Assembly: GCA_037044905.1 (NCBI GenBank)
Contig: JBAOKB010000180.1
Coordinates: 60,354 to 124,353, forward strand
DNA: 64,000 bases
Source: Hortaea werneckii
Lineage: Eukaryota; Ascomycota; Dothideomycetes; Mycosphaerellales; Teratosphaeriaceae
Reading direction: 5' to 3'
The translations under genes were made by a program, and so were the position numbers. Positions 32,514 to 42,291 of this stretch are shown here, one piece after another (position 1 is the stretch's first letter; every line of letters starts with the position of its first letter). The notes under the pieces were generated by a model. The model saw only the letters and a program-made list of their open reading frames with translations, was not told the origin of the DNA and did not search any database.

Positions 32514-34077
32514 ATGTCGAAACCGAACGACACCAGCTCCGAGGAAGGCACTCAGGTCAACCTGCAACAAGTTCAGAGCGCACCGGCCGAAATCGAGAAG
32601 ATACCATGGACGAAACGACTATGGAAATCATTCCTGACTCCAGGGTCAGCGCTTCAGATCATTGTCGCCGCCATTCTCGGTGTGGCGATCGGTATCGCAG
32701 TCTCCGCGACCGTTTCTGATGTACCAGAGGCGGCGCCCGTCATTCTGGAGATTCCTGGCGACCTCTGGTTGCGCGCATTGAAAGCCACCGTCCTGCCCTT
32801 GATCGTCACCGCGATCATTTCCGCCATGCAAAACCTCAAAGCTATGACGGGCGGCGACGGTGCGAAGCTGGCTCGATGGACCATCGGATATTACGTCTGC
32901 AGTACGATCGTGGCCATCGTCCAGAGTATGATTCTGGTCGTGCATGTCTGGAAGCCGCTCATGGTCGAAGTCAGCGGTGCGGCGTTGGAGGTCGAGGATG
33001 AATCGACCCAGGAGGACATCGACGAGGGAAGTCAAAACCAGGCCCACGACATTGTGGTGTCAGTCGCCCAATCCTTCATCCCATCCAACATCGTTAGCGC
33101 GATTGCCAACGACGAGCTGCTTTCCGTTCTTGTCACCTCCGTCGTCGTTGGTCTCCTCATCAAGGGACCCGACTCATCGCTCCTGCGAGCGGTCAAGGAA
33201 GTCGAGCGTATCGTCGGAATCGTCATCGCCTGGCTGATCAAGCTGGCGCCTATCGGTGTCTTCTTCTTGATTCTGGCCAACCTCATGACACTCAACATCG
33301 AAGAGATTGGAATCAACGTGGGTGTGCTCATTGGAGGTGCTGTTTGCTGCATGGCAATTCACATTTTTGTCATCATCCCTATCGTTTTTTTCGCCTTCAC
33401 CAGGCAAAACCCTTACAGCGTAAGTACCGATTTTTGTACGATTTTCAGGATCTTTGCTAACAATATCCTAGTACTGGTTGAAAAACTCACCGGCCTGGAT
33501 TACCGCTTGGGGTTCTGCATCTTCGGCTGCCACCATCCCCGTCACACTGCGATGCGTGACTGCACGTGGTGTGCCCCAAGTCGTATCTAGATTCACTGTC
33601 CCCTTGGGCGCGCTCATCAACATGGACGGGTAAGTCGATCCGCCTTATCTACACATATCAATTGAGACTAACATCAACAGTACCGCGATCTACTTCCCCC
33701 TCGTGGTCGTCTTCCTAGCCACCACCCAAGGCATGGAACTCAACGTGGGCGACTACGTCATCATCGTCCTCCTCGCAACACTCTCCTCAATCGCCACGAC
33801 ACCCATCCCCAGCGCCTCGCTGGTCATCACCATCATGATCGCCAACTCCGTCGGCGTGCCTGTAACGGGCATGTACGCCGTCGTCGTCGCCTTCGACTGG
33901 TTCGTCGACCGTTTCAGGACTATGACCAACGTCAGCGGCGACATGTACGCGGCACGGGTCATGCACCATGTTACGAAGCTCAGCGATGACGATGCTCCGG
34001 ATATGGGCACGTATGATGCCGTGGACGAGACGATGGATAAGAGCGGTACGGACGTCGCTGGGCCGAACAAAGTATAG
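32514..34077 (+). CDS. Dicarboxylate/amino acid:cation symporter (SLC1 / DAACS family)
   Basis: Three exons: 32514-33419, 33472-33629 and 33681-34077, giving 486 residues. The introns are 52 and 51 bases with GTAAGT donors. The protein has a short soluble N-terminus and about eight membrane helices with re-entrant loops. SLC1 signatures are present in order: the Ser-rich loop SASSAATIPVT (about 317-327), LGALINMDGTA with N352-D354, and the C-terminal DRFRTMTNVSGD, which includes the substrate- and sodium-binding Asp/Arg/Asn. The family imports glutamate, aspartate or C4-dicarboxylates coupled to Na+ or H+. An acidic extracellular loop occurs near residues 155-178. The exact substrate cannot be told from this sequence. 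Confidence 0.93.
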
Positions 34078-35550
34078 CATTTCAAGAAATGTTTTGTCTA
34101 TGATTCAAAAGGCTTTTTAAATGATAGTTACGAGAAATTCAATCGCTGAATAATCTGTCAATGAACATCCTTAGCTGATTTTGAACCCCATGACTGGGAG
34201 TTGTCGGCTTCTGCTTGAGTGTAGAAGACGGCAGAGGTTATGTTCTTGAACACAAAAGCTTTGACTTGGGGAGAAAGTAAAAAAAAAAAAAAAAACTTGA
34301 ATTCCTCTCCCCTTTCCTTTCGAGAAATTGTTCTCCGCTGGCTCTCCTAGATAACGACTTACACAGACCTTTGCTTGTTCTGCACACAATCAGGATTGCA
34401 AGCAAACGTCAAGCACTCCGCCTGCATGATTCCGGGACCTTCCTCCAGTACCTTGTCCTTCTGTTCAACCGAAAGAAACCCCAAGAACATCAGACGCCTT
34501 CAACACCAGTCCTTGAAGGATAGAGGTCGACAGCATGAAGCGATCGGCGTTTTTAGCATTGTCTCTAGTCCGGCGTTCAATATAGCCTGACGCGAACGAG
34601 GCTGAGCGAGACAGGCGGCGATTATAGTCAGCCAACGTCGCCAAAGCGAGGCGCACGCAATGGCTGCCACATCTCAGGCCTTTCCATGCCGTGTGGGACG
34701 GGAAGACGAAACTGCCCCTGGCCAATACTTCATCCACGCCCTGCAACAGGTGGAGTGGGCGAAAGTGACCTGTTCAAGTACTTGCTCTACTAGGATCATC
34801 AGAGCTATGTTTAGAGCACGAGCCTGGCTCTGCCCTCCCGCAGATAAGTCAATACGCGCGTGACGCCTCTGACGGAGGTACAAAAGACGGAAAATGGGGA
34901 GTTGGCAGAGGACTTTGCGGAGTGATGCAGAGCCCACAACGGATGATCATGCGAGAGCCGCAACTTCCGTTGTAGTGGGGCGCAGGACGGGGGGGAGAGT
35001 GGCGTCAGGCGCAACTCATTGGCCATTCGCCTTCCCTCCCGCCTTTCTTGGTCTCTGTGCAGGGCTATCAGAATCGGGGTGACCTTGCATCGTGTCCTTG
35101 AAATGCGATTGACTCTTATCGAAACCAGATGAGGAAGAAGTGACGTCCGCAATCTAGACGAGGGGGTGGCAAGACGATGGCGAGATGGTGTTCAAAGCTT
35201 TGGGGCTCTGCTTTCTCTATTTTCGATTTTCGATTTTTCATTCCTCATCCTTTTATTTCCCCCTTCTCTTCCTTCCTCTCGGCAGGTGTCATTACACCTC
35301 TGGTATTTCATTGTCTCTTCATTTTTGAATTGGGGCTATCTTGCTGATTTTCAATACCCAGTCGTCGCATGACCCGCGTTGAATGTCCAAGGGAAGACGT
35401 AGCGGGACCAGGGAGCAGAGAGGAGCTGCAGCGGGGCAAATCTTCGATTAAATTGAATGTTATTTACAAAAAAACGAATCTCGACTCGTCACACCCTCTT
35501 GCGAGAATGGAAACAGCCAAGCGGAAGACCTGTATATTGACAAACCCCAA
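34078..35550. other. Convergent intergenic region, no supported gene
   Basis: About 1.5 kb between the 3' ends of the symporter and the sterol-dehydrogenase-like gene. It includes an A-run of 19 near 34278-34296 and a T-rich patch near 35212-35275. No CDS or RNA gene is evident. Confidence 0.5.
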
Positions 35551-36738
35551 CTATTGCAACTTCTTAGCAATCGCCTCCCGATTCCCCTTAAACTCCTCGG
35601 GCTGTCCCTTAACCACACCCCTATACAAGGCATCATGAACCCCCTTCTTGATCCCCTCCTGCAGTCCCACCACCGGCCGGTACCCTAACCGCCGCTTCGC
35701 CTTGTCAATACTGTAAAACCGCGTCATACACGTATACTTGACCTGCTGGCGAGTCAGGTTCGGCTGGCCGAGGCGGAAGAGCCAGAAGATCCATTCCATA
35801 AGTGTCGCGATGAGCAGGCCGACGTCCTTGGATAGCTGCCAGACTTGCTCGGGCCGGGTCTTGTCGCCGGCTGCCGCCCAGCACATCCGCGCAAAGTCGA
35901 AGAAGTAGACGGGGCTGTCGTTCGTGATGAAGAAGGCTTCGCCGTCCACTTTCTCCGTGTCGAGCGGCAGGGCTTTGCCCTCGGCGTCGCGGTCCGAGGT
36001 CGCTAGGAGCGCGGCGAGGGCCAGGTGGTGCGCGTGTGCGACGTTGCGGATCTCGGTGAAGTCGAAGAGGTTCTCGTTCGTGCCGATCTGGACTTTGGTC
36101 TGTCCGCGGTAGTAGGCGGATAGCCCCGGCGGCAGCAGTTGCATGTCCCCCTCGCCGAACATGGCCGAGGGCCGGATGGCGGCGGTTAGAAATTTGGGGT
36201 GCGAGGGGGCGCGGTTGGAGGAGAGGACGTGGAGCTCGGCTTGGGCTTTGGTGGTGGTGTAGTATTCCGGCTGGTTGGCGCCCATGATCAGCGGGTAGGA
36301 TTCGTCGGCGTTGACGAGGTCGGAGACGGTGTCGTGGATGACGGAGGCGGAGCTGGTGTAGACGAAGGCTTTCACGCCCGTCTCCTGGGCGGCGCGGACC
36401 AGGTTCTTGGTGCCGTTGACGTTGACGTTGTAGAAGAGTTCATGGTTCTTGTGGTTCATGGCCGGGGGTGAGGCGGTGTGGATGACGGCGTCGAGCTTGA
36501 GGTTCTCGAAGAGGGAGAGAACGGCGTCGTAGTTGGTGATGTCGGTGGTCTCATATTGCACGCCCTCGACTGGGTTCGCCGGGCCCTTGATATCAATCGC
36601 AATGGTCTTGTCGCACACATCTCTTTCTGCCAGTAAGGACACGATGTGCCCTCCCAGGAAACCGCAGCCTCCCGTCACAGCGACGCGGCCCAGCGATTTG
36701 ATCTGTTCATTTTTCTTGAATGATTTCTTGGTGGCCAT
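35551..36738 (-). CDS. 3-beta-hydroxysteroid / C-3 sterol dehydrogenase family protein (Erg26-like)
   Basis: A single-exon gene of 395 residues from the ATG at 36738. The extended-SDR Rossmann motif is VTGGCGFLG (about 21-29). The catalytic set is YTSSAS (Ser about 129-130) and the YxxxK pair Y160/K164 (EYYTTTK). The segment DFTEIRNVAHAHHLA is characteristic of 3-beta-HSD/Erg26 enzymes, as is FFITNDSPVYFFDF. A hydrophobic stretch near residues 300-318 (VGLLIATLMEWIFWLF) would anchor it to the ER membrane. Erg26 removes the C-4 carboxylate while oxidising the C-3 hydroxyl during sterol C-4 demethylation. Paralogues act on other steroid or alkaloid-like substrates, so ERG26 itself is likely but not certain. 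It is divergent from the UBE3D-like gene with 263 bases between starts. Confidence 0.85.
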   Translation of the reverse strand: MATKKSFKKNEQIKSLGRVAVTGGCGFLGGHIVSLLAERDVCDKTIAIDIKGPANPVEGVQYETTDITNYDAVLSLFENLKLDAVIHTASPPAMNHKNHELFYNVNVNGTKNLVRAAQETGVKAFVYTSSASVIHDTVSDLVNADESYPLIMGANQPEYYTTTKAQAELHVLSSNRAPSHPKFLTAAIRPSAMFGEGDMQLLPPGLSAYYRGQTKVQIGTNENLFDFTEIRNVAHAHHLALAALLATSDRDAEGKALPLDTEKVDGEAFFITNDSPVYFFDFARMCWAAAGDKTRPEQVWQLSKDVGLLIATLMEWIFWLFRLGQPNLTRQQVKYTCMTRFYSIDKAKRRLGYRPVVGLQEGIKKGVHDALYRGVVKGQPEEFKGNREAIAKKLQ

Positions 36739-37001
36739 GTTGTTGGTGCCGTGTGTGTATACGTCGTGTGCGTATGTAGAGTAGATCAAGAAGAGAAGGG
36801 AACGGGATCAATGGCGAGGAAATTCTGGAGGAGCCGCCTGTGATGAGCTGCAATCCCAGTCTCCCCACTTCCCACTTCCCACATGCTTCCCCGGCTCCAC
36901 TGCGCGCTCGTTTCCGCTTCTCCATCCGAAAGTAATAAACCCTTTCTTTTCTTCTACATTCACATTCACTCGCAACACCACACACATCCTACACCCTCAA
37001 A

Positions 37002-38751
37002 ATGGACGATTCATGTGGGCACGCATCATCATCAGCAGCAGTAGCAGCAGCAGCAGCAGCACATCATCCACGCATCCATCTCTACGCCGAGCACCTCCAG
37101 AACATCCGCACTCTCTCCATTCAGGCCTCCCTCGCCACCTTCTCCAACACCGAAACCAAAGCCACCCTGTCTGCAGACGGAAGCCAACTATCTCTCAGCC
37201 ATGAAGGAGAAACGGCCACGATCCAACTCCCCATCACCGTCCCCGGCGGTCACAACGACGCCACACTCGTCATCCCATCCGCCCCATCAAAAGAACTAAC
37301 CTTCCGCGTGAATCTCGAAGAAAAGCCCGGCTCGAACTTGTTAGGCGAGCGTCCAGCCGGGGGCGAGACAATCGTCCCGTGGATGTCCTCCCATCTATCA
37401 GCCAGTGCAGAAATCTCCTGTGCGAGTTGCCGGTCCGTGCTCATCCCACGTGGTACGGTCACTCAGTGGAAAGACTTACCTTCCGAAGGCTGGGCCGAGA
37501 TGATGGATTTTTGGCACTGCCATAAACCTGACGTCCCGCACGATCACCATCATGCCCATGGTGCCAATGGAAGCGCAGGGCGTGGGATCGGCGCCAATAG
37601 CAGACTCGCTGTTGAGCGCGGTGTAGGACTTGTCGGGCCGCTTGAGCTCCTCTTCGCGAAGGAGGATACTCGGGGTATCAAGGTAGGTTGTAAAACTTTT
37701 CCTACATTTCTATTTTCGCATCCGGTTTCATACATTCTTGCGTTATCTTGTTGTCGAATTGCGTTTTTGCGGAAAAGAAAAGGAGAGAAGAAAAGGAAAT
37801 TACGACTGGGCGCTTCAAAGAACCGGCCCTTTCAGGCCGCAAGGCTCACTTTCAAGGAGAGGCGTCGGGATACAGGCTCCCTAGACCAAAGGACAATATT
37901 CAGATCTCGAGCATGCGTCAACCTCGCGCCCGCGATGGTAGGCTGTGCTTCTTGATCGGATTTTCCTCAAAAGTCTAGTGTTTCACCGCTTGGTCTAGGA
38001 GCTCATGGGCTAAGGCGGGATTAAAGCTAGATACATCTCATAGTGCTTGTAATGAAGCGTTCAACATTCCCTTCCACTTTCTGTTTCTTTCTTTCCTCTC
38101 CCGTTTCCGTACTCCATCAAGCCCGTATCCCTGAGGCTAATGATGTCTACATAGGTATCATCGACCCATCTAACCTCTAGCCACGAAAACACCCTCCTTT
38201 GCATCAACTGCAATACCAACCTCGGGAATTTCGATACCAACACCCAAGCGCATCGCCTAGAGAAGCAATCCCTCTCAATATGCGACAACCCCGATTCCGC
38301 CCCGATATCCCACGACATGGAACTCTGGCTTTCCTGCCACTTGGTCACCTCAGCCGAAGCCCAAGGCGTCCGCAAATTCAAAGTCTACCGCCACATGACA
38401 AAAGAAGCCCAATCTCCGACTATCACCGCCCTGCAAATCTGGCTCTTCGCCACCGACCTCGTCATCTCATCATCAGCCTCTAAAGTCCCGAAACCTCTCC
38501 CCGTTCTGAAAATCTTATACAAGGAAGTAGAGGTCCCGGCGGAAGAAAGCACAGGCAGACTTAATGCCCACGCGCTGAGTGAAGGGGAGCTGGAACTCCC
38601 CCAGCACGAATGGGAACTTCTGAGTCGTCTGTTGGAGGGGAGTAAGGGACTCTTGCCTTCACGAGCGCGGACTTTTCAGGACTGGAAGGTTGGGGTTCTG
38701 AGACGGTTCACGAGGGATGGGGTCATGAGGTCTACGGGTTCTGAAGAATGA
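37002..38751 (+). CDS. UBE3D/Ipa1-type protein (HECT_2 family, E2-binding)
   Basis: Two exons, 37002-37682 and 38155-38751, encode 425 residues with phase-0 junctions (GTAGGT donor, TACATAG acceptor). Diagnostic parts are ISCASCRSV (C140, C143), then WKDLPSEGWAEMMDFWHCHKP (about 156-176) and, after the intron, LLCINCNTNLG (C243, C246), followed by a C-terminal domain with LWLSCHLVTSAEAQ. This matches the HECT-like E2-binding family (human UBE3D, yeast Ipa1), which binds ubiquitin-conjugating enzymes and is linked to mRNA 3'-end processing. The N-terminus has an Ala run encoded by GCA repeats. The 472-base intron is by far the longest in the window, and its first 273 bases are open in frame. 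Confidence 0.82.
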
Positions 38752-39060
38752 AGCGCTTCCTTTCGTGGTGAGGAGACTCTTTACACCTAACGGTGGCGCA
38801 ATCTACCTTGTGGTACCTGTATCTTCCTTTCGACTGCCGAAGCCTCAGCTTCAGCTCCTTCGCTACTTCCGTCTATGGAACATGTCCAATGTACCACGCC
38901 TAATGACCGGTTCAGAAAAAGAGTGGGAAAAAGAAAAAAAAGAAGGAAAAATAAAGAGAAAAGGCCGACTCATCCCCCTGCACCGGGCTGAACTCAGCAA
39001 TCCCCAACCGCAGACGGAAACCCCTCCCTCCCTTCCCCTCTCCTACATGTCCGACGACCT
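38752..39060. other. Convergent intergenic region
   Basis: A short region between two convergent genes, with A/G-rich sequence at 38920-38965. Nothing else is supported. Confidence 0.5.
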
Positions 39061-40629
39061 TCACTTCCTCCCAGGCAAAAGCCTCCGCAACGACATCCTC
39101 CGCCTGGACACCGCCGCCAACATCTCCTCCCCAACCTCTCCCGCCTCCACCTGCTCCGACGACCCCACCGTACCCCCCTCTTCTCCCGTCTTCCCTTCAG
39201 CCTCGACCTTCCCCCGCCAACTCTCCGCCGCTTTCCGCTGCTCCCCCGCCCTCGTCACGTTCCCCGGCGCGAACCTGTACGTGCGGGAGATCTCCTCTTC
39301 GGCGTACGCGCCCGTGCGCTGGGCGTGGAAGAGGCTGAGTTGGATCATTTGCGCGTATTGCGTGTTGGTTAGCGGGGTTTGGGTGCCTGAGAGGCGGGGG
39401 CGGAGGTGGGGTGGGGTTTCGGGATGTTGATTGGGAGGTGGTTTGGGTGGGTTGGTGGTGGAGGTTGGAGGGGAGGGGGAGGGGAGTTGGTGAGGGCGAG
39501 CAGGGTGGGGGGATGATGAAGGGAGGGCTTGGTCGTAGTTGGGGAAGAAGGAATCCTCGTCGTCGTTGTGGTCCTCGCGGGGTTGGATGCAGGGGAGCTT
39601 GGTGGGACACGGCTCCAGCGGACCGCCGTCGTCGCGGGTGTAGCTTGGTGTGACTGGCATTGTCTCCGCGGGCGAGGAACTGGGGCTATACAGCGTTTGA
39701 CGGCTTGATCCTGAGCCACGGAGCTCCCTTTCACTCGCAATCGGACTGGATGTCGCGCAGTGCTGCGAATCGTCATCGGCAGAGCACTGCTGATCCCGAG
39801 CGATTAGAGCTTCACCTTCTTCGCCTTTTTCGCCTGCTCCTTCGCTGCTATTACTTCCCGAACTCCCCTTCCTGGACGTCGCAAACCCAGTCATCTTTCT
39901 GACGACTTTATTCGAAACCCGATTGAAGGCACATCCTACACTCGTCAATCTTTGGGAGAACCGCCTTTTCCCATCGGAATTCAGAACACCATCATCATGA
40001 TCGCCGGCAACCTCACGTCCCAAATCGACTAGCCCCGGCAACCCCTCCCCTCCCTCCTCCTTCTCCTTCTCCTCATTCCCATGCACGGGCCCAATCTCCG
40101 TATCCCGGAACAGGGACGTCGATTGGCCCACCTTCTTCGAATCCCGCCTCGCCTTCTTCCGCAAAACCCTCCTCTTCCTCCCTTCCCGCGGTACACCGAC
40201 CTTCCCGCTCTCGATGTCGCTGGCCCGTTTCAGGAAAAGCGCCTCCGCACTCCCTTCCATCTCCTCGTGTTCAAGATTCTCAACCCTCGTCTCCCTTACC
40301 TCGCCCACCCCCTCGGAAACCACCCGGGACTCAGAACTCCCGTACCGTTCCTCCTCGCCTCGTCCGGATTGTCCAAGGAGAGCTTCATCGGCGCTCGAAC
40401 GAGTCGTGCCGTAGATACTGGCGTGTCTGGGACGTGTCCACGTCGGTGTTAAAAGTGACGATGATGATGGGGATGCGGGGGACGAGGAAGACGGGCGGAA
40501 AGGTCCATCTTGATGGGGAAGTAGATTGGCTCGACTCCTGCGGGGTGAGGATGATGCTCCGCCTAGAAGACCGGCAGGGACGGGTTGGTTCTGGAGGTTG
40601 CGGAGGGCGAGGAGTGGTATGGTCAGCAT
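39061..40629 (-). CDS. Orphan, mostly disordered protein
   Basis: A single-exon open frame of 522 residues from the ATG at 40629. No domain is recognised. It is rich in Ser, Pro, Glu and Arg, with a basic patch (REGRKRRVLRKKARRDSKK) near residue 150 and Pro/Thr-rich sequence around 370-410. One region that looks ordered is near the C-terminus (TNTQYAQMIQLSLFHAQRTGAYAEEEISRTYRF), and another basic patch ends the protein (SRRRMSLRRLLPGRK). The length of open frame and the ordered C-terminal segment argue for a real gene. Function is unknown; a nuclear or scaffold protein is a guess only. Confidence 0.65.
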   Translation of the reverse strand: MLTIPLLALRNLQNQPVPAGLLGGASSSPRRSRANLLPHQDGPFRPSSSSPASPSSSSLLTPTWTRPRHASIYGTTRSSADEALLGQSGRGEEERYGSSESRVVSEGVGEVRETRVENLEHEEMEGSAEALFLKRASDIESGKVGVPREGRKRRVLRKKARRDSKKVGQSTSLFRDTEIGPVHGNEEKEKEEGGEGLPGLVDLGREVAGDHDDGVLNSDGKRRFSQRLTSVGCAFNRVSNKVVRKMTGFATSRKGSSGSNSSEGAGEKGEEGEALIARDQQCSADDDSQHCATSSPIASERELRGSGSSRQTLYSPSSSPAETMPVTPSYTRDDGGPLEPCPTKLPCIQPREDHNDDEDSFFPNYDQALPSSSPHPARPHQLPSPSPPTSTTNPPKPPPNQHPETPPHLRPRLSGTQTPLTNTQYAQMIQLSLFHAQRTGAYAEEEISRTYRFAPGNVTRAGEQRKAAESWRGKVEAEGKTGEEGGTVGSSEQVEAGEVGEEMLAAVSRRRMSLRRLLPGRK

Positions 40630-41442
40630 TTTCGGCGGAGTTGTGGATCGCTAGGGAAGGACGAGTACAGGGGAGAGGAGAACAAGGGAAGATCGAGGAG
40701 AGGAGAAGAGAGAGGAGACTTCTATTCGACTGGAGAGCAGAGCAGGGGGTTCCAAAGGGAATATACATGGCTGCCGCTCAACCAAAAAGAAAGAAAGAAA
40801 GTACAGGCTAGAAAGAAACACTTCCCCTCCCACCTAGTTCCATTAGGTTTAGCAAGCCACCAGCATCAAACGCATACCGAAAGTAAAGCGAGATCAGCTC
40901 TCCTTTGGTAATCGAAAATGTCGTCCTGGAAAGTCGCATCCATGGTAGAAAGGTAGAAAAGTAAAGCAACCCCACAAGCGACTGCCACCTAACCCCATGG
41001 GTCGACTTTGCCCCGCCACGCTATCGAGAAACATAAAGTGGAAGGAAGGATGGCGGGAAAAGTATGTTGCTTCGCCAACCCGTCTCCCCGTTGATACATG
41101 TCGACGTTAGGTCTTCTTACGAGTCAATAGATCAGGAACAGCTAGAACGCCATACAGAGATCCCTAGATAATCGTAGAGAGGGGGAAAAAGGAAAGCCAA
41201 AAAGAAAAAAAAAAAAAGTGAATCGGGAAAATCAAGAAATTCATTCCTTTTTTTTTTTTTTCTGTTTCTTTCATTTTTCCCTTCCCCATCAGGTCCAAGA
41301 TCAAGAATACATAGTACCTTAGCCTAATAAGACACAATTTTAGACTCGCCACGGGCCCCCGGCCTCTTTCCTACCTACCCCTCGAAACGTAAACTGGGAC
41401 TCCCGCATCCCCCCTTCCTTACAGCACCTCTGAACTTAAGTG

Positions 41443-41487
<45 letters not shown>

Positions 41488-42291
41488 AAAAAAAGAAGAA
41501 AAAAGGGGGAAAAAAGAGCAACCAACCACGACCCCATCCGAATACTGCTCATCGATCCTTATCCCTCCCCAAGCAAATCCACAAGGGAGCTTCGAAAGCG
41601 TGGTTAGAGGTTTAGACAAGGAAGTCCAAAAGGAAAAAGAAGAACGTAAAAAAAAAAAAGAGGGAAAAAAAAAAAAAGGGAAAAGGGAGAATCACCAAGA
41701 ATTGAAGAGACATGGAAGGGGAAGGAAAAAAAAAAAAAAGAAAGAAAGAAGCATGATCAAACATGGACGCTTACAAGGATCATAGCAGCAAAGATGAGAA
41801 AACCCATTACTCCCCCTTCGGCCCCTTCGGGTCTATTTCACAAGAAAAATGCATGAGTGAAGGCATTCCGATTTCTATGCCGATATACCATCCTGTTACT
41901 ATTCTTCTGATGGAAATCTAATATTACATTTGAAAAAAAGAGGTGTCTCTGCCTCTTTTCCGATAAAGTTCGTTGCTCATGATTTTTTTTTTTTCATCCT
42001 TCTGTTTTCGTGTTTTGGCGCTCACGTATCGCCCAAGTCCAGTCTGGATGCAAGTGAGCAGGAATACAACCCGGCCATCAAACAAACCCTTGTGTGCCGA
42101 AGAGACAGTCTGAACGCCACAGCCAGCCGGCCTCTCATGTTCTATTCCTCAATCGAACTGCAGTTTTGAAAGTCCTCCCTCTTTCCTTTCTTTCTTCCTC
42201 CTTGCCCTCTCGATCCCTTCCCTCCGCCCCTCAACGTAAAGCCCCTTCCTCTTACTTCCCAGACAACCCGCTGCCAGCGAACGAAACAACC
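40630..42291. other. Long intergenic region with homopolymer tracts
   Basis: About 1.7 kb without a supported gene. It includes A-rich runs at 41205-41218 and 41648-41740, a T-run at 41249-41262 and a 42-base C-run. It lies between the 5' end of the orphan gene and the 3' end of the C2H2 factor, so only one promoter is expected here. Confidence 0.6.
41444..41494. repeat. 42-base C homopolymer followed by an A-run
   Basis: An uninterrupted C-run spans 41444-41485 and is followed directly by nine A. It is comparable to the 38-base C-run at 21658. Neither run lies in a predicted exon. Confidence 0.95.
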
